DNA of 64,000 nucleotides from Macrothele yani (Eukaryota > Arthropoda > Arachnida > Araneae > Macrothelidae): positions 102,404,489-102,468,488 of the forward strand of contig CM077025.1 in assembly GCA_039090855.1 (NCBI GenBank), read 5' to 3'. The notes below the pieces were generated by a model. That model did no database searches, was not told where the DNA came from, and worked only from the letters and a program-made list of their open reading frames with translations. Below are positions 55,111 through 64,000 of this stretch, in pieces (the stretch's first letter is position 1; each line of letters opens with the position of its first letter). A program made the position numbers and the translations under genes.

Positions 55111-55671
55111 ATGAAAATTTTGTTGATACTTTTGTAGTGATGCAACTCTCAGTAGGAGTGGCAAGATAAGAATTCGACCAGACAAGGAAAGGTTCACAGT
55201 AATTCAATCTGATTTGTATCAGCAGTGGGCTGATGTTCGTATGGAAGCAAGGTGGCCATCATGATGTGCAGAAACACATGCTCAGTTACAACAGTTGCAC
55301 ACTGAGCATCGTAGAGCTCCTAAGTAAACATTGCTCTCAGTGACATTTTAAATGAATGGCTAGTTGTGAAAATTTTGTTGCTGGCTTTCTGATAATTATG
55401 AGGTTTCTTTAATTAATTTTCTGGGTGCTTCCCCTTTAGTTTATGAAACTAGGCTTTTATGCCTTAAAACCTGAGCATACGCTCAATGAACTTTAACAGG
55501 AAAATCCTAAACACTGACAGTTGTGAAAAAGAAAAAAAACAAAGGATCCTGTACTGAGCTGTAAACACAAGAAGAATGGTTATATCTCTCAGTAAACATA
55601 TTAAAATAACTCCACATTTATTGGTGTACATTAACCAAAATATATACAGGGGCCAAATGGTTATATTATAT
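55111..55671. other. Non-coding stretch, no gene recognised
   Basis: Nothing assignable in this AT-rich part. Confidence 0.4.
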
Positions 55672-55835
55672 GGTTTACATGTATAGTAATTTGGAATTCA
55701 AACACTGCAATGTACATATATACTGCACAGCTTACATGTACAATAATTTGGATTTAAATTTTGAATTCTAACACTGGAATATATACTGTGTAGTTTACAT
55801 GTACAGTAATTTTGAGTTTAAATTTTGCTATTAAA
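55672..55835. repeat. Minisatellite, 2.5 units of about 62 bp
   Basis: TTTACATGTA-AGTAATTT-GA followed by TTCAAACACTG-AAT and ATATACTG--AG repeats at about 55673, 55731 and 55793. Confidence 0.75.
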
Positions 55836-57309
55836 GAACTTGCTTATAAGCTAAATTTTCTTACCTTTGAAAGAATTGTGTCTTTACAGGAAGACACTGT
55901 TGGTAATTGAGGAATGCATAACGAAATTACCCGCCCCCCTCCTCTTTTAAAATATTTGAAATGCTCACCTAATTTTTAACTGTGTTCTTGGTGGACTTAG
56001 ACCACCATAGTGACTTACTTGGTTTTTAAGAAGTAATAAAAAAATAAAACATAAAATGCTAAAAAGGAACAATAACAACTCAGTTCTGGAACAGTTTATT
56101 CTCCATGATGTAAAAGGTGAACACACAATAACGTATATATATACATATATATGTACACACATATGCTTTAGTTTCATTCAACAAATTTCTGTTTTTAACA
56201 CATGTAATTTCAGAATAATGAATAGAATGTTCAGAGAAAAAAATCTTGAGTGAAATACAATTACACAATTAAAATGCAACATTTAAGGTTGATTAAACAA
56301 AGAAAAGTAAATTATGGTTATACCCTATTGTGACTCAAAGATGCTTTAGTTTCAATTTAATTGGCATACATATCATGCATGCATGCATGTACATGTTACT
56401 GAACTGTGTCAATGCAATATACAAGGAAATGTACAGGACTGTGACATAAAATATATGATCACACCACACTGGAATTCCTGCTTTTCAAAATTTTATTTAC
56501 TTTAATTCATCCAAAATAAAGGAATTACACCCATAGGCACCAACTTTCCAGAGATACAATAGGTGTTGAAGATCACAACATGAAATTCATGCATGGGCAT
56601 CAATAGTTGCTAGATGAAGGAAGGCAAAGCTTATATGCTAAAAACTCACATATTATGTTAATAGAGTATGCTGGATGTATCTTTCTAAAACTTTGAAACT
56701 ACATAGATCATCTGTGGAACATTTTGAACTTTCCAAGTGCGATTCTGGAAGAAGACAAACAAATGGGAAAAAAAATGGTTTTCAATTTTTTAGCTAATTT
56801 CCCTTTCTAATTTTTTCAAGTTGTGGCTTAGCAGCATAAGGCTTCTACAAGCACATATTTCAAATATCCAAAGAAGTTGTCTTCATGGCTATCATGAAGT
56901 AAAAAAAAATAAAAAAATGGAGTAACTGCTATAATGCGTAAAAGCTTAGGGGTGGTAAAAAATTATTAAATTATCTGTTTTGTTAATATTTATAAGTTCT
57001 TTAATTTTTGAGGAATTTCATTAATTACAGTTGAATGGTCTCCTTAACTTGTTTGGTCTCTACATCTTGATGCCAACTGAAACAGAATTCCCAATTCAAT
57101 ATTGGACCTCAAAGTTCACCACTCATTGGAAAATAAATTCTGATCTGGAATATGAAATGTGCAGGTTTTCTTTTACATGCCACTTATATTAAATTATTTT
57201 AAATATGGTATATTCTTGTGATAATTATAGACTGTTACAAAAGTGGATATATTCTTAGCTACTGTATGTAACATACTCCTGTTAGAAGTAATTTCACTAA
57301 TTCATTCAT
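55836..57309. other. Non-coding stretch, no gene recognised
   Basis: AT-rich, with a TATATATACATATATATG tract near 56135. No gene. Confidence 0.4.
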
Positions 57310-57891
57310 ACATACATACATACCCATTAAGCTGTTCTCCGATATTCAGAGGTCAGCTCCTCAAAGAAAGACAGTCTGCCAAGTAAAGTTTAACTGATGG
57401 AACTAGAATTTACTTACTGTTGGTGTATCAATTTTCTCCATTTGCAACGATCTTGGCACACGGCTCGAAATTCAATGACATCCATCACATGTCGCACACA
57501 AGACCTTTTATACTCATAATGTTTTTCTCAAGCAGACATTCCTGAATCTGGTCCTCCGATGATTTCCTTCGCCTTCCTCTACCTTTCTTTCCTGCCACTT
57601 GAGCTGAAAAAATTCTCTTAGCACCTCATCACTCATTTTTTCAACATGGCCAAACCACCTAAGAATATTAGTCTCCACCTTATTACCAATATTTTGTCCT
57701 GCATTACACATCTTCATTCCACACATGATCAGAGTGTGTCTTGCCACAAACCACCCCATAAGAAATGCATCTCCCCAGCACACAAACAAATCCTATGTCT
57801 CTTCTGTAGCACCCAGGTTTCAGTACTGCACGTCAGAGTAGGAACAATTACACTTTAATATACAGCCATTCGGGACTTTCTTGAGAACATA

Positions 57892-58118
57892 TTTTTTTTT
57901 TTTTTTTTTTGATTGGAGGTTTAACGACCACCGTGAGCAACTCAATGGGCTATAAGCAGTCGCCCGTCCCTAATTTAGGGTCACTGGTTCCAGGGAAGGG
58001 AGAGAGCCAGTGCCGTAAGACAGACACAACATCCATGCCTCACCGGGATTCGAACCCGGACCCCTTCGGACGAATGATCAGGGGCCAATGCCTTAGACCA
58101 CTGCGCCACCGGGGCGGC
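57892..58118 (-). repeat. tRNA-derived SINE in the LINE
   Basis: Full-length copy with the target duplication TGAGAACATA (57882-57891 and 58119-58128). Confidence 0.92.
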
Positions 58119-58174
58119 TGAGAACATATCAATCATTCTTGTTTGTGAAATCCTCCTAAATCAGCTATGACTTT

Positions 58175-58385
58175 TTTTTTTTTTTTTTTTTTTTGATTGG
58201 AGGTTTAACAACCACCGTGAGCAAGTCGCCCGTCCCTATTTTAGGGTCACTGGTTCCAGGGAAGGGAGAGAGCCAGTACCATAAGACAAACACAACATCC
58301 ATGCCTCACCGGGATTCGAACCCGGACCCCTTCGGACGAATGATCAGAGGCCAACGCCTTAGACCACTGCGCCATCGGGGCGGCA
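58175..58385 (-). repeat. tRNA-derived SINE in the LINE, with internal deletion
   Basis: Copy lacking about 19 bases of the tail region (the stretch with CTCAATGGGCTATAAG). The target duplication CTATGACTTT (58165-58174 and 58386-58395) frames it. Confidence 0.92.
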
Positions 58386-58467
58386 CTATGACTTTCAAGG
58401 AAGAATTCACTCTCCTACTAATTTCGCCATCTAATTTGATCTCTGTGTCAAACATACTTTCCTAAAT

Positions 58468-59057
58468 TCCAGTTGCACATTATGGTATTAACCGAATTGT
58501 GCCATTATACGTGGAACATATATAGTATCTGAAACAATCATTTGATGTTTCTGAATATTTCTGTTTCACACATTATGTTCTGTGAAAGTTCGACCGGCTG
58601 ATATGTAACGTTCAATGGTGAAAATTATTTATGAGTCAATTGACCATTATAGTTAAAAATACATATTAAGCGTATTAATGCTTACCACTTGAGAACTGCC
58701 CCGCTTTCTTTCATTGTCAGTAGTAGCCACGGTTCTTCTGGTTCATCGTCCTTATCAAAACAAGGTTAGGCTTATCGTGGTTAGGCTAGGTCTGCTGCAC
58801 AAGAATACCGGTACATGCTTATGCAACAGACCTAGCCACGATAAGGACGATGAACCAGAAGAACCGTGGCTACTACTGACAATGAAAGAAAGCGGGGCAG
58901 TTCTCAAGTGGTAAGCATTAATACGCTTAATATGTATTTTTAACTATAATGGTCAATTGACACACAAATAATTTTCACCGTCTCACGTTACGTACCAGCC
59001 GGTCGAACTTTCAGAGAAGAAATATTCAGAAACATCAAATGATTGTTTTAGATACAA
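58468..59057. mobile_element. Fold-back element A, ~590 bp
   Basis: Arms of about 240-280 bp (58525-58803 and 58818-59056) are nearly identical in the inner part, for example CTTACCACTTGAGAACTGCC and GGTTCTTCTGGTTCATCGTC on both sides, and meet at a ~14-base loop around ACCGGT. TACTTTCCTAAAT before (58455-58467) and TACTTCCTAAAT after (59058-59069) look like a target duplication. No protein is encoded. Confidence 0.85.
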
Positions 59058-59069
59058 TACTTCCTAAAT

Positions 59070-60061
59070 TTTTTAACGAAAACATGAGTCCTTTATAAAA
59101 ATAAAGTTCTCTGTTTGTGATAAAACTTTCTGCATGTTGTCTCCAGGTCTCTGTGCATGGCTTAAGGAGGAAATTTCATTGATAACTTTAAAATCTCAAT
59201 ACATAAAATTTTTACTCTAAAATCCTTTAAAATACTGTAGTTCCTACAAAAATGAAATATGATACAGTAAAAACGAATGGGGGGGGGGGGGGGAATTAGA
59301 CGATTTGAAATGAATTTAAACAAATTGAGATAAAATTAAAAATAATATTTCAAAAACAAATTGGGAGAACATACCTTTCACCATAGTACCATTCGTTCAG
59401 CTGTGTTTTTACGTCGTACACGACAAGAGTTCGACCATTTTCATACTCGAGAATTTTAGTGTTTTAAGTTGGTGCTTGTTTGGGTTATTTCATATTCTTT
59501 TTTGTGAAGTTTGGTGACATACTAGGTTGAGAATAGAATTTCAGTGTGGTGTATGCCTTGAGGGAGTCACGTCATATCGAAGACGTGGTTGGAACAACAA
59601 TATCGCTCAACGAATGACACTACGGTGAAAGGTATGTTTTCCAAATTTGTTTTTGATGTATTATTTTTTATTTTATCCCAATTCGTTTCAATTAGTCTAA
59701 ATTTTTCCCCCCAATTCGTCTAAATTAGTGTCAATTCGGTTGTATGTTCACCCAATTCGTTTTTGCTGTATCATATTTCCTTTTTGTAGGAACTACAGTA
59801 TTTTTCAGGATTTTAGATTAAAGTTTTTATATATTGAGATTTTAAAGTTATCAATGAATTTCCTCCTTATGCCATACACAGAGACCTGGAGAGAACATGT
59901 AGAAAGTTTTATCACAAACAGAGAACTTTATTTTTATAAAGGACTCATGTTTTTCGTCAAAAATGACATTTCAGCATGTTATTGGAAACTTAGAATGCCA
60001 TATAGGTGAAGCTCACATACTTGGGTTATTGCTAAGGATATTTAAGAAGTTTTTCTGAGTA
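59070..60061. mobile_element. Fold-back element B, ~990 bp
   Basis: Inverted arms of about 330-370 bp (59072-59401 and 59608-59977) share CATGAGTCCTTTATAAAAAT, TTTGTGATAAAACTTTCT, ACTGTAGTTCCTACAAAAA and ACATACCTTTCACC. About 200 bases of unique sequence lie between. The left arm has a run of 15 or 16 G (about 59279-59294) where the right arm has GACGAATTGGG-type repeats. It is flanked by TACTTCCTAAAT on both sides (59058-59069 and 60062-60073). It shares no sequence with element A. Confidence 0.85.
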
Positions 60062-60910
60062 TACTTCCTAAATATACAAACTCATTCACCTGGTCAATCT
60101 CTGTGCCATTAAGACTTATCTTGCATCCAGTTCTAATAGTTACTCGCTCAAAAACCATAACTTTAGTTTTCCTCTTATTCATACTCAGTCATATAAACTT
60201 CATACGTTCGGGACAACATACTCTGAAACTCACTTTTCCCCTCTGCCAACAGGACTAAGTCATCTGCGTACAGCAATCTGTACACAAGTAGATTACCAAG
60301 ACATAAACCACTATTATCCATTTTGGCCTCACGCATGTATGCATCCATAAAAATATAAGACAGTGATGGTGACATTACACAACCTTGTCTGACTCGTGAA
60401 CCAACAGAAAACCATTTTGATGAAACACCATTCACTCATACACATGCTCTACTAACAGCATACACGGCTTTCACACTATTAAGTAGATTCCCAGTAATAC
60501 CATATTTATTCAGTACCTTCCACAGAAGTATCCTATTTATAAATTCAATCATAAGCTTTCTCTAAATCTACGAAGGCAGCAAACACTTTCTTACCAACAG
60601 ATAGTTTTCAATTATCATGCGTAATAAAAAAAAAAATTATTACTGCAGTCCTTACCAGACACAAAACCACTCTGTACATCCCATACTTTCCCTGATGTAC
60701 TTTCCATACACCTTATCGATAACAACCTTTCGAAACATTTTCCCTGGCACACTCGGCAAACTGATACCATGTTCTTGCATTCAGTCTGATCACCTTTTCC
60801 CTTATACAAGGGAACAATGATAGTATCCCTCCAATCCTGAGGGACCATTCCTAACTCCCAACACAACTGGCAAATTTCAGTTAACCAGTCAATCACAGTC
60901 ACAGCCATAT

Positions 60911-61084
60911 TTTATAAATGTACTAAAAGAAAATATTGCATTTATAAAGTATTAAAAAAAGAAAACACTCTAGAAATAAAAAAAATGCCAAGTTTGCAAT
61001 GTTTTAAAGAGAAAAAAATCTCAGCACTGAGGGCCAAACAACTGGAAAAAAACTACTCAGCAGTTGAATAGCGAAGGCAAAAAA
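60911..61084. other. Short spacer between LINE and SAM gene
   Basis: AT-rich; downstream of the SAM gene's poly(A) signal. The transcript end should fall near 61060-61075. Confidence 0.4.
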
Positions 61085-61090
61085 TTTATT
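61085..61090 (-). terminator. Poly(A) signal of the SAM gene
   Basis: AATAAA on the minus strand, about 110 bases after the stop codon at 61199-61201, the expected place for a short 3' untranslated region. Confidence 0.65.
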
Positions 61091-61198
61091 GCATTCATAA
61101 AAATTTATACACAAAAGTTTGTGTTCAGAAAAAATACATTACTATGTCGCGCATAATATTCAACATCACAATTGTCCACTTTATTAAGCACCAATCAG

Positions 61199-61324
61199 TC
61201 ACATCATTTGTGAGCGCAGTTGCTGAATTAAATGAGAAATTTTTAATGCTGGACCAACTTTCATTCCCATCAGAGTCATCAGATCATCTTTATTCATGGT
61301 AACAAACTTCTTACCATCTATTCG
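61199..61324 (-). CDS. SAM-domain protein, last coding exon
   Basis: After an acceptor (TTTTTACAG before 61324) the exon encodes 41 residues, RIDGKKFVTMNKDDLMTLMG then MKVGPALKISHLIQQLRSQM and M, and a TGA. This is the C-terminal half of a SAM domain. The DDLM---GMKVGPALKI core (residues 13-29) is typical of the SAM domains that end Polycomb-group proteins such as Sfmbt, Scm, Ph and L(3)mbt, where they polymerise or pair with other SAM proteins. The frame is clean. The rest of the gene lies beyond 61330, probably past the window edge. Which of these proteins it is cannot be decided from one exon. Confidence 0.8.
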   Translation of the reverse strand, partial: RIDGKKFVTMNKDDLMTLMGMKVGPALKISHLIQQLRSQMM

Positions 61325-61326
61325 CT

Positions 61327-62036
61327 GTAAAAATGTATTCAAACAAGTTAATTAGATAGACAAATAATGTGCAAGAAATTCTACATGACATTATGGTATG
61401 AATACAATGACATAAGTGCTGAAAACATCATTATGATTTATAACACCAATACAACTCCCATGATTCTCTTCAATGAATTTCATATTTCTTTTTCAGCTAG
61501 CCTAGTATTTTTTTAATGGAAGTCCTAAATATCAAGACCTAGATACAGTTTAGAGTATACCAACAAGACGAGTGAAATAAATACATCCAAGATATAACAG
61601 TAACATGGCTACTTTTTTTATTCAAATCATCAGAAAATGACAGCTTTGTATGGGTATCTACAAACAAAGCTTCTCACATAATGCTTTTTTGGACTTCACA
61701 AATTTTCAAGCCGAACACTAGTTCACCATTAAAACTATGTTATCCAAGTAAGTATTGTCACCTATGGTGAAGTCCAACCTTTATGATCATTAATTATATC
61801 TGCTATTTTTTTTTTGTTTGTTGTTGTTGTTGTTGTTTGGTTTTCAGTTTCAAGCTAACAACCATAATGTTTGAGCATTACAACTTGAGTCGCAACACCT
61901 ACTTGAATGACAGCCAGTGTTTGGCTTGAAAATTTGATAAATCCAAAAACTAAGACACACTTCCGAAAAAGTAAGAACTGAATACATGTAGGATACATGC
62001 AAATGGATAGGGCACTGTTAAGTCAGCCAGCTTTTA
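61327..62036. other. Intron of the SAM gene
   Basis: Directly upstream of the SAM exon on the minus strand. Holds a (GTT)n tract at about 61818-61840; no further exon is seen. Confidence 0.5.
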
Positions 62037-62755
62037 CATACTGAAGTGCCACTAAATTAGGGATAACAAAACTTATGCAAGTGCTTGGCTGCTACTCCCA
62101 CATTATCACGCATGCCTGGCTGAAACTGAGATTAAATATAGCCATCACCCACAGCTCCTTTAATCGTCATCGATTACCGGTGTGATGAGCAAGATGCGTG
62201 ATTTGGATGTTTTTGACAAAGGGCAGACTGTAATTGCCCGCAGGATACGTCACTCCATCTCAGAAGTCATCAACACATTGGGGTTTTCCCCGTGTAGCAA
62301 CGTCCAGAGTGCTTCAGGGATACAAAAATTCTGGCAAAAGAAACTAAATAAATGCTCCCAAATAAATTGCAGAAGTGTATAACAGACTTAAAAGCTCATG
62401 GCAAGACAATATCACAAATGGCAATGGCACATTTTAGCAAGATAATATCCTGTCCCATAAGTCCAACTTGGTTACTGCATGGTTGCAAGACCATCGTACC
62501 GAATATGAAATGTTTCAGTGGATACCAGTAGAAGTCCAGATTTAAACCCCTTTGAATATCTTTGGGACACCATTGAACAGGCTGTTCGGGCACGTGTCCC
62601 ATTGGCTACGAACCTGGGCAAATTGTGGACAGCTTTGGAGGAGGGATGGCAGGCGATACCTGAAGCCCATGCCCATGCCTTGTCACCATCATTAGGACAA
62701 GAGGTGGCCCAGTGCATTACTAAGCAGGCATCTCTAATTCAATGTCACTTCAGTG
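62037..62755 (+). mobile_element. Tc1-like element, internally deleted
   Basis: Ends ACTGAAGTGCCACTAAATTA (left) and ACTGAAGTGACATTGAATTA (right, reversed), with TA outside each. The plus strand encodes an N-terminal MSKMRDLDVFDKGQTVIARR and, after a gap, SPDLNPFEYLWDTIEQAVRA with the catalytic glutamate region. The middle of the transposase, with the first catalytic aspartate, is gone. Confidence 0.85.
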
Positions 62756-63224
62756 TACATGTCAAATTGCTCCACACTCCCAACTCTACTTCCAGAGAGA
62801 ACTGATAGTTGGCTAAGGGCAAAATATTACTCTGCCGAAATAATGAATGAGTTGTCCAAGATGTGCCTAAAGTTCACTCACACTGTACACAGTTGTAGCA
62901 GATGTGCCAACTTTCAAAATATAAAAATCAGGAGATTTTTACAGCTCATTAAATCACATGAGTGCTATTTTTTATTGACATTTTCCAGACATACGAACAA
63001 TTTTCCAGAAGTAGTATTATGGGTACATAGCACTTTTAATGTTTAAAAAGTTATTCCAAATGTAGACTGTGTTTACATGCAAAATAAAAAGCATAGTGAA
63101 AATAGTTGTCAACCAGATACAATTAATAACACAATAATTAATACAAGATATGTACTTACTTTTTGATACATTATTTAATCATAATTAATCTTTATCCTTA
63201 TTTAATGAATGTACAGTAGCCAAT
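62756..63224. other. Non-coding stretch, no gene recognised
   Basis: Between the Tc1 remnant and the hAT pseudogene. Only short frames. Confidence 0.4.
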
Positions 63225-64000
63225 TTAGTTCTCTTTAACAAAGATCTGCAAAAGTTTTGTTCAAAGCATTTTTCTTTCATTCTGGACTTAACTTCAAGTG
63301 TTGGAATAGAGAGTGTCGATCTAAGCTAAACACTCGCATTCAGCATTGTTATGGGGGCAGTGTTAATATAGCCAGCATGACTTTTGATAACAAATCACAC
63401 TTGCTACTGCCAACTGAAATTTTCAACCTACCAATCAGACTCCACTGAATATCAATTCTACCTTCACATTTAATGTTTTCCGGTATATTTTCCTGTTGCA
63501 ATGCACAAAATTGGAACTGCAAAGTGTCTTAGGCTGTATCAGCATCCGTGTTAGAAAATAAACCAAGAAATGCCAGAAACTTATCCACAAAATATTTTAA
63601 ATCTGCAAATGAAGCTTCCTCAATACGTGCCAGTGATGCAACTTCAGATTTTATGAGAACTTCATTTTTGAAAGGGAACTTGTACATCATATAATTGCAT
63701 ACTGTGAAAAAGTACTTTCTTATTGCACTAAAGAAAACGGCCTTTTCATTCGACTAAGTTTTCTACAATACGATGAGCAGATTATCCTACAACTAAGTCA
63801 GAGTCAGCCTTTTGATTTTCTTTCTTGTGATAGTCAACAGCAAGTAGTGTTGCAGATGATTTTACTGCTGATGGCAAGACAAATCTCAACAGTAAGTCTT
63901 TCAACGTATCAAGTAGCACAGATTGTAACACATGAATATATGGAACTCTTGACTGCAGCTTAATACTTAGTTCTTCAAATACAGGAATTACATTAAGAAG
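63225..64000 (-). pseudogene. hAT-family transposase pseudogene, C-terminal part, runs off the right edge
   Basis: Minus strand: LLNVIPVFEELSIKLQSRVP at the window edge, then KYFFTVCNYMMYKFPFKNEV and EEASFADLKYFVDKFLAFLG, then LLSKVMLAILTLPP, a frame break and RVFSLDRH. The last part is the hAT dimerisation motif (LSKVMLAILTIPHSNA-type). The whole resembles the KRI1/ZMYM-like hAT group common in arthropods. Stops and shifts at several points show it is dead. It lies in an intron of the SAM gene. Confidence 0.65.

Larger units (their letters stand above)
57310..60910 (-). pseudogene. LINE reverse transcriptase, decayed and invaded by two SINEs and two fold-back elements
   Basis: Minus strand: NMVSVCRVCQGKCFERLL with LGMVPQDWRDTIIVPLYKGK (60615-60908), VRQGCVMSPSLSYIFMDAYM and YRLLYADDLVLLAEGKSEFQ with the catalytic ADD (60175-60435), KISLNGTEIDQVNEFVYLGS near 60100, then after the insertions FDTEIKLDGEISRRVNSSLK (about 58400) and TNILRWFGHVEKMSDEVL near the C-terminus (57600). 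A (TATG)n-like tail lies at 57305-57325. The 5' end, including the endonuclease, is missing. A related fragment is at 20455-21425. The clade is not settled. Confidence 0.85.

Overview
This is an intron- and repeat-rich, AT-rich piece of an animal genome, not a prokaryotic one. Spliced exons with GT/AG borders, poly(A)-tailed tRNA-derived SINEs, LINEs and many TA-flanked Tc1/mariner elements all point that way. The RTE LINE, the THAP and SWIM proteins of unknown function, and the abundance of hAT and Tc1 elements fit an arthropod-like invertebrate; I cannot name the species.

Host coding sequence is sparse. I can support four exons: a SWIM zinc-finger exon (2728-3286, +) split by a SINE; a THAP-domain first exon facing it (3739-3821, -); an MBT-repeat exon of an Sfmbt/MBTD1/L3MBTL2-type chromatin protein (6420-6657, -); and a SAM-domain last exon with a poly(A) signal (61085-61324, -). 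The SAM exon ends a gene that lies mostly to the right of the window. The MBT exon lies downstream of that stop codon, so at least two minus-strand genes of Polycomb-type domain content appear to sit in tandem.

Most of the window is a nest of mobile elements. 1-12 kb: a Penelope-like remnant, SINEs, two decayed Tc1 elements with matching ends, and two mariner fragments. 12.5-43 kb: one RTE LINE was broken twice. At 13062 it took an ORF1-only R1/Jockey-type LINE plus a 53-bp end fragment of the same family, at the same 13-bp site. At 17020 it took a 24.9-kb unit with CACTG terminal inverted repeats, a 2-bp target duplication and subterminal repeats, and the LINE frame resumes at 41893. A second RTE copy inside that unit preserves the empty site. 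Inside the unit are a possible hAT pair of ends (17296-23548), a complete 9.2-kb hAT element with an intact 634-aa transposase and a perfect 8-bp duplication (itself invaded by another LINE), the second RTE copy, SINEs and fold-back repeats.

43-64 kb: a Tc1 element with an intact 344-aa transposase; a tRNA-like repeat in three copies, two of them inside another Tc1; a ~116-bp MITE pair; a P-element-type transposase remnant; a dimeric ~245-bp satellite array; SINEs; fold-back elements, including two large ones side by side in a decayed LINE; an internally deleted Tc1; and a hAT pseudogene at the right edge.

Two mobile-element ORFs look intact: the hAT transposase at 23944-25848 and the Tc1 transposase at 43003-44037. 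No single novel operon-like system is present. The striking features are the CACTG unit, the repeated use of one insertion site by related elements, and a SINE that supplies an in-frame start codon to a SWIM exon.
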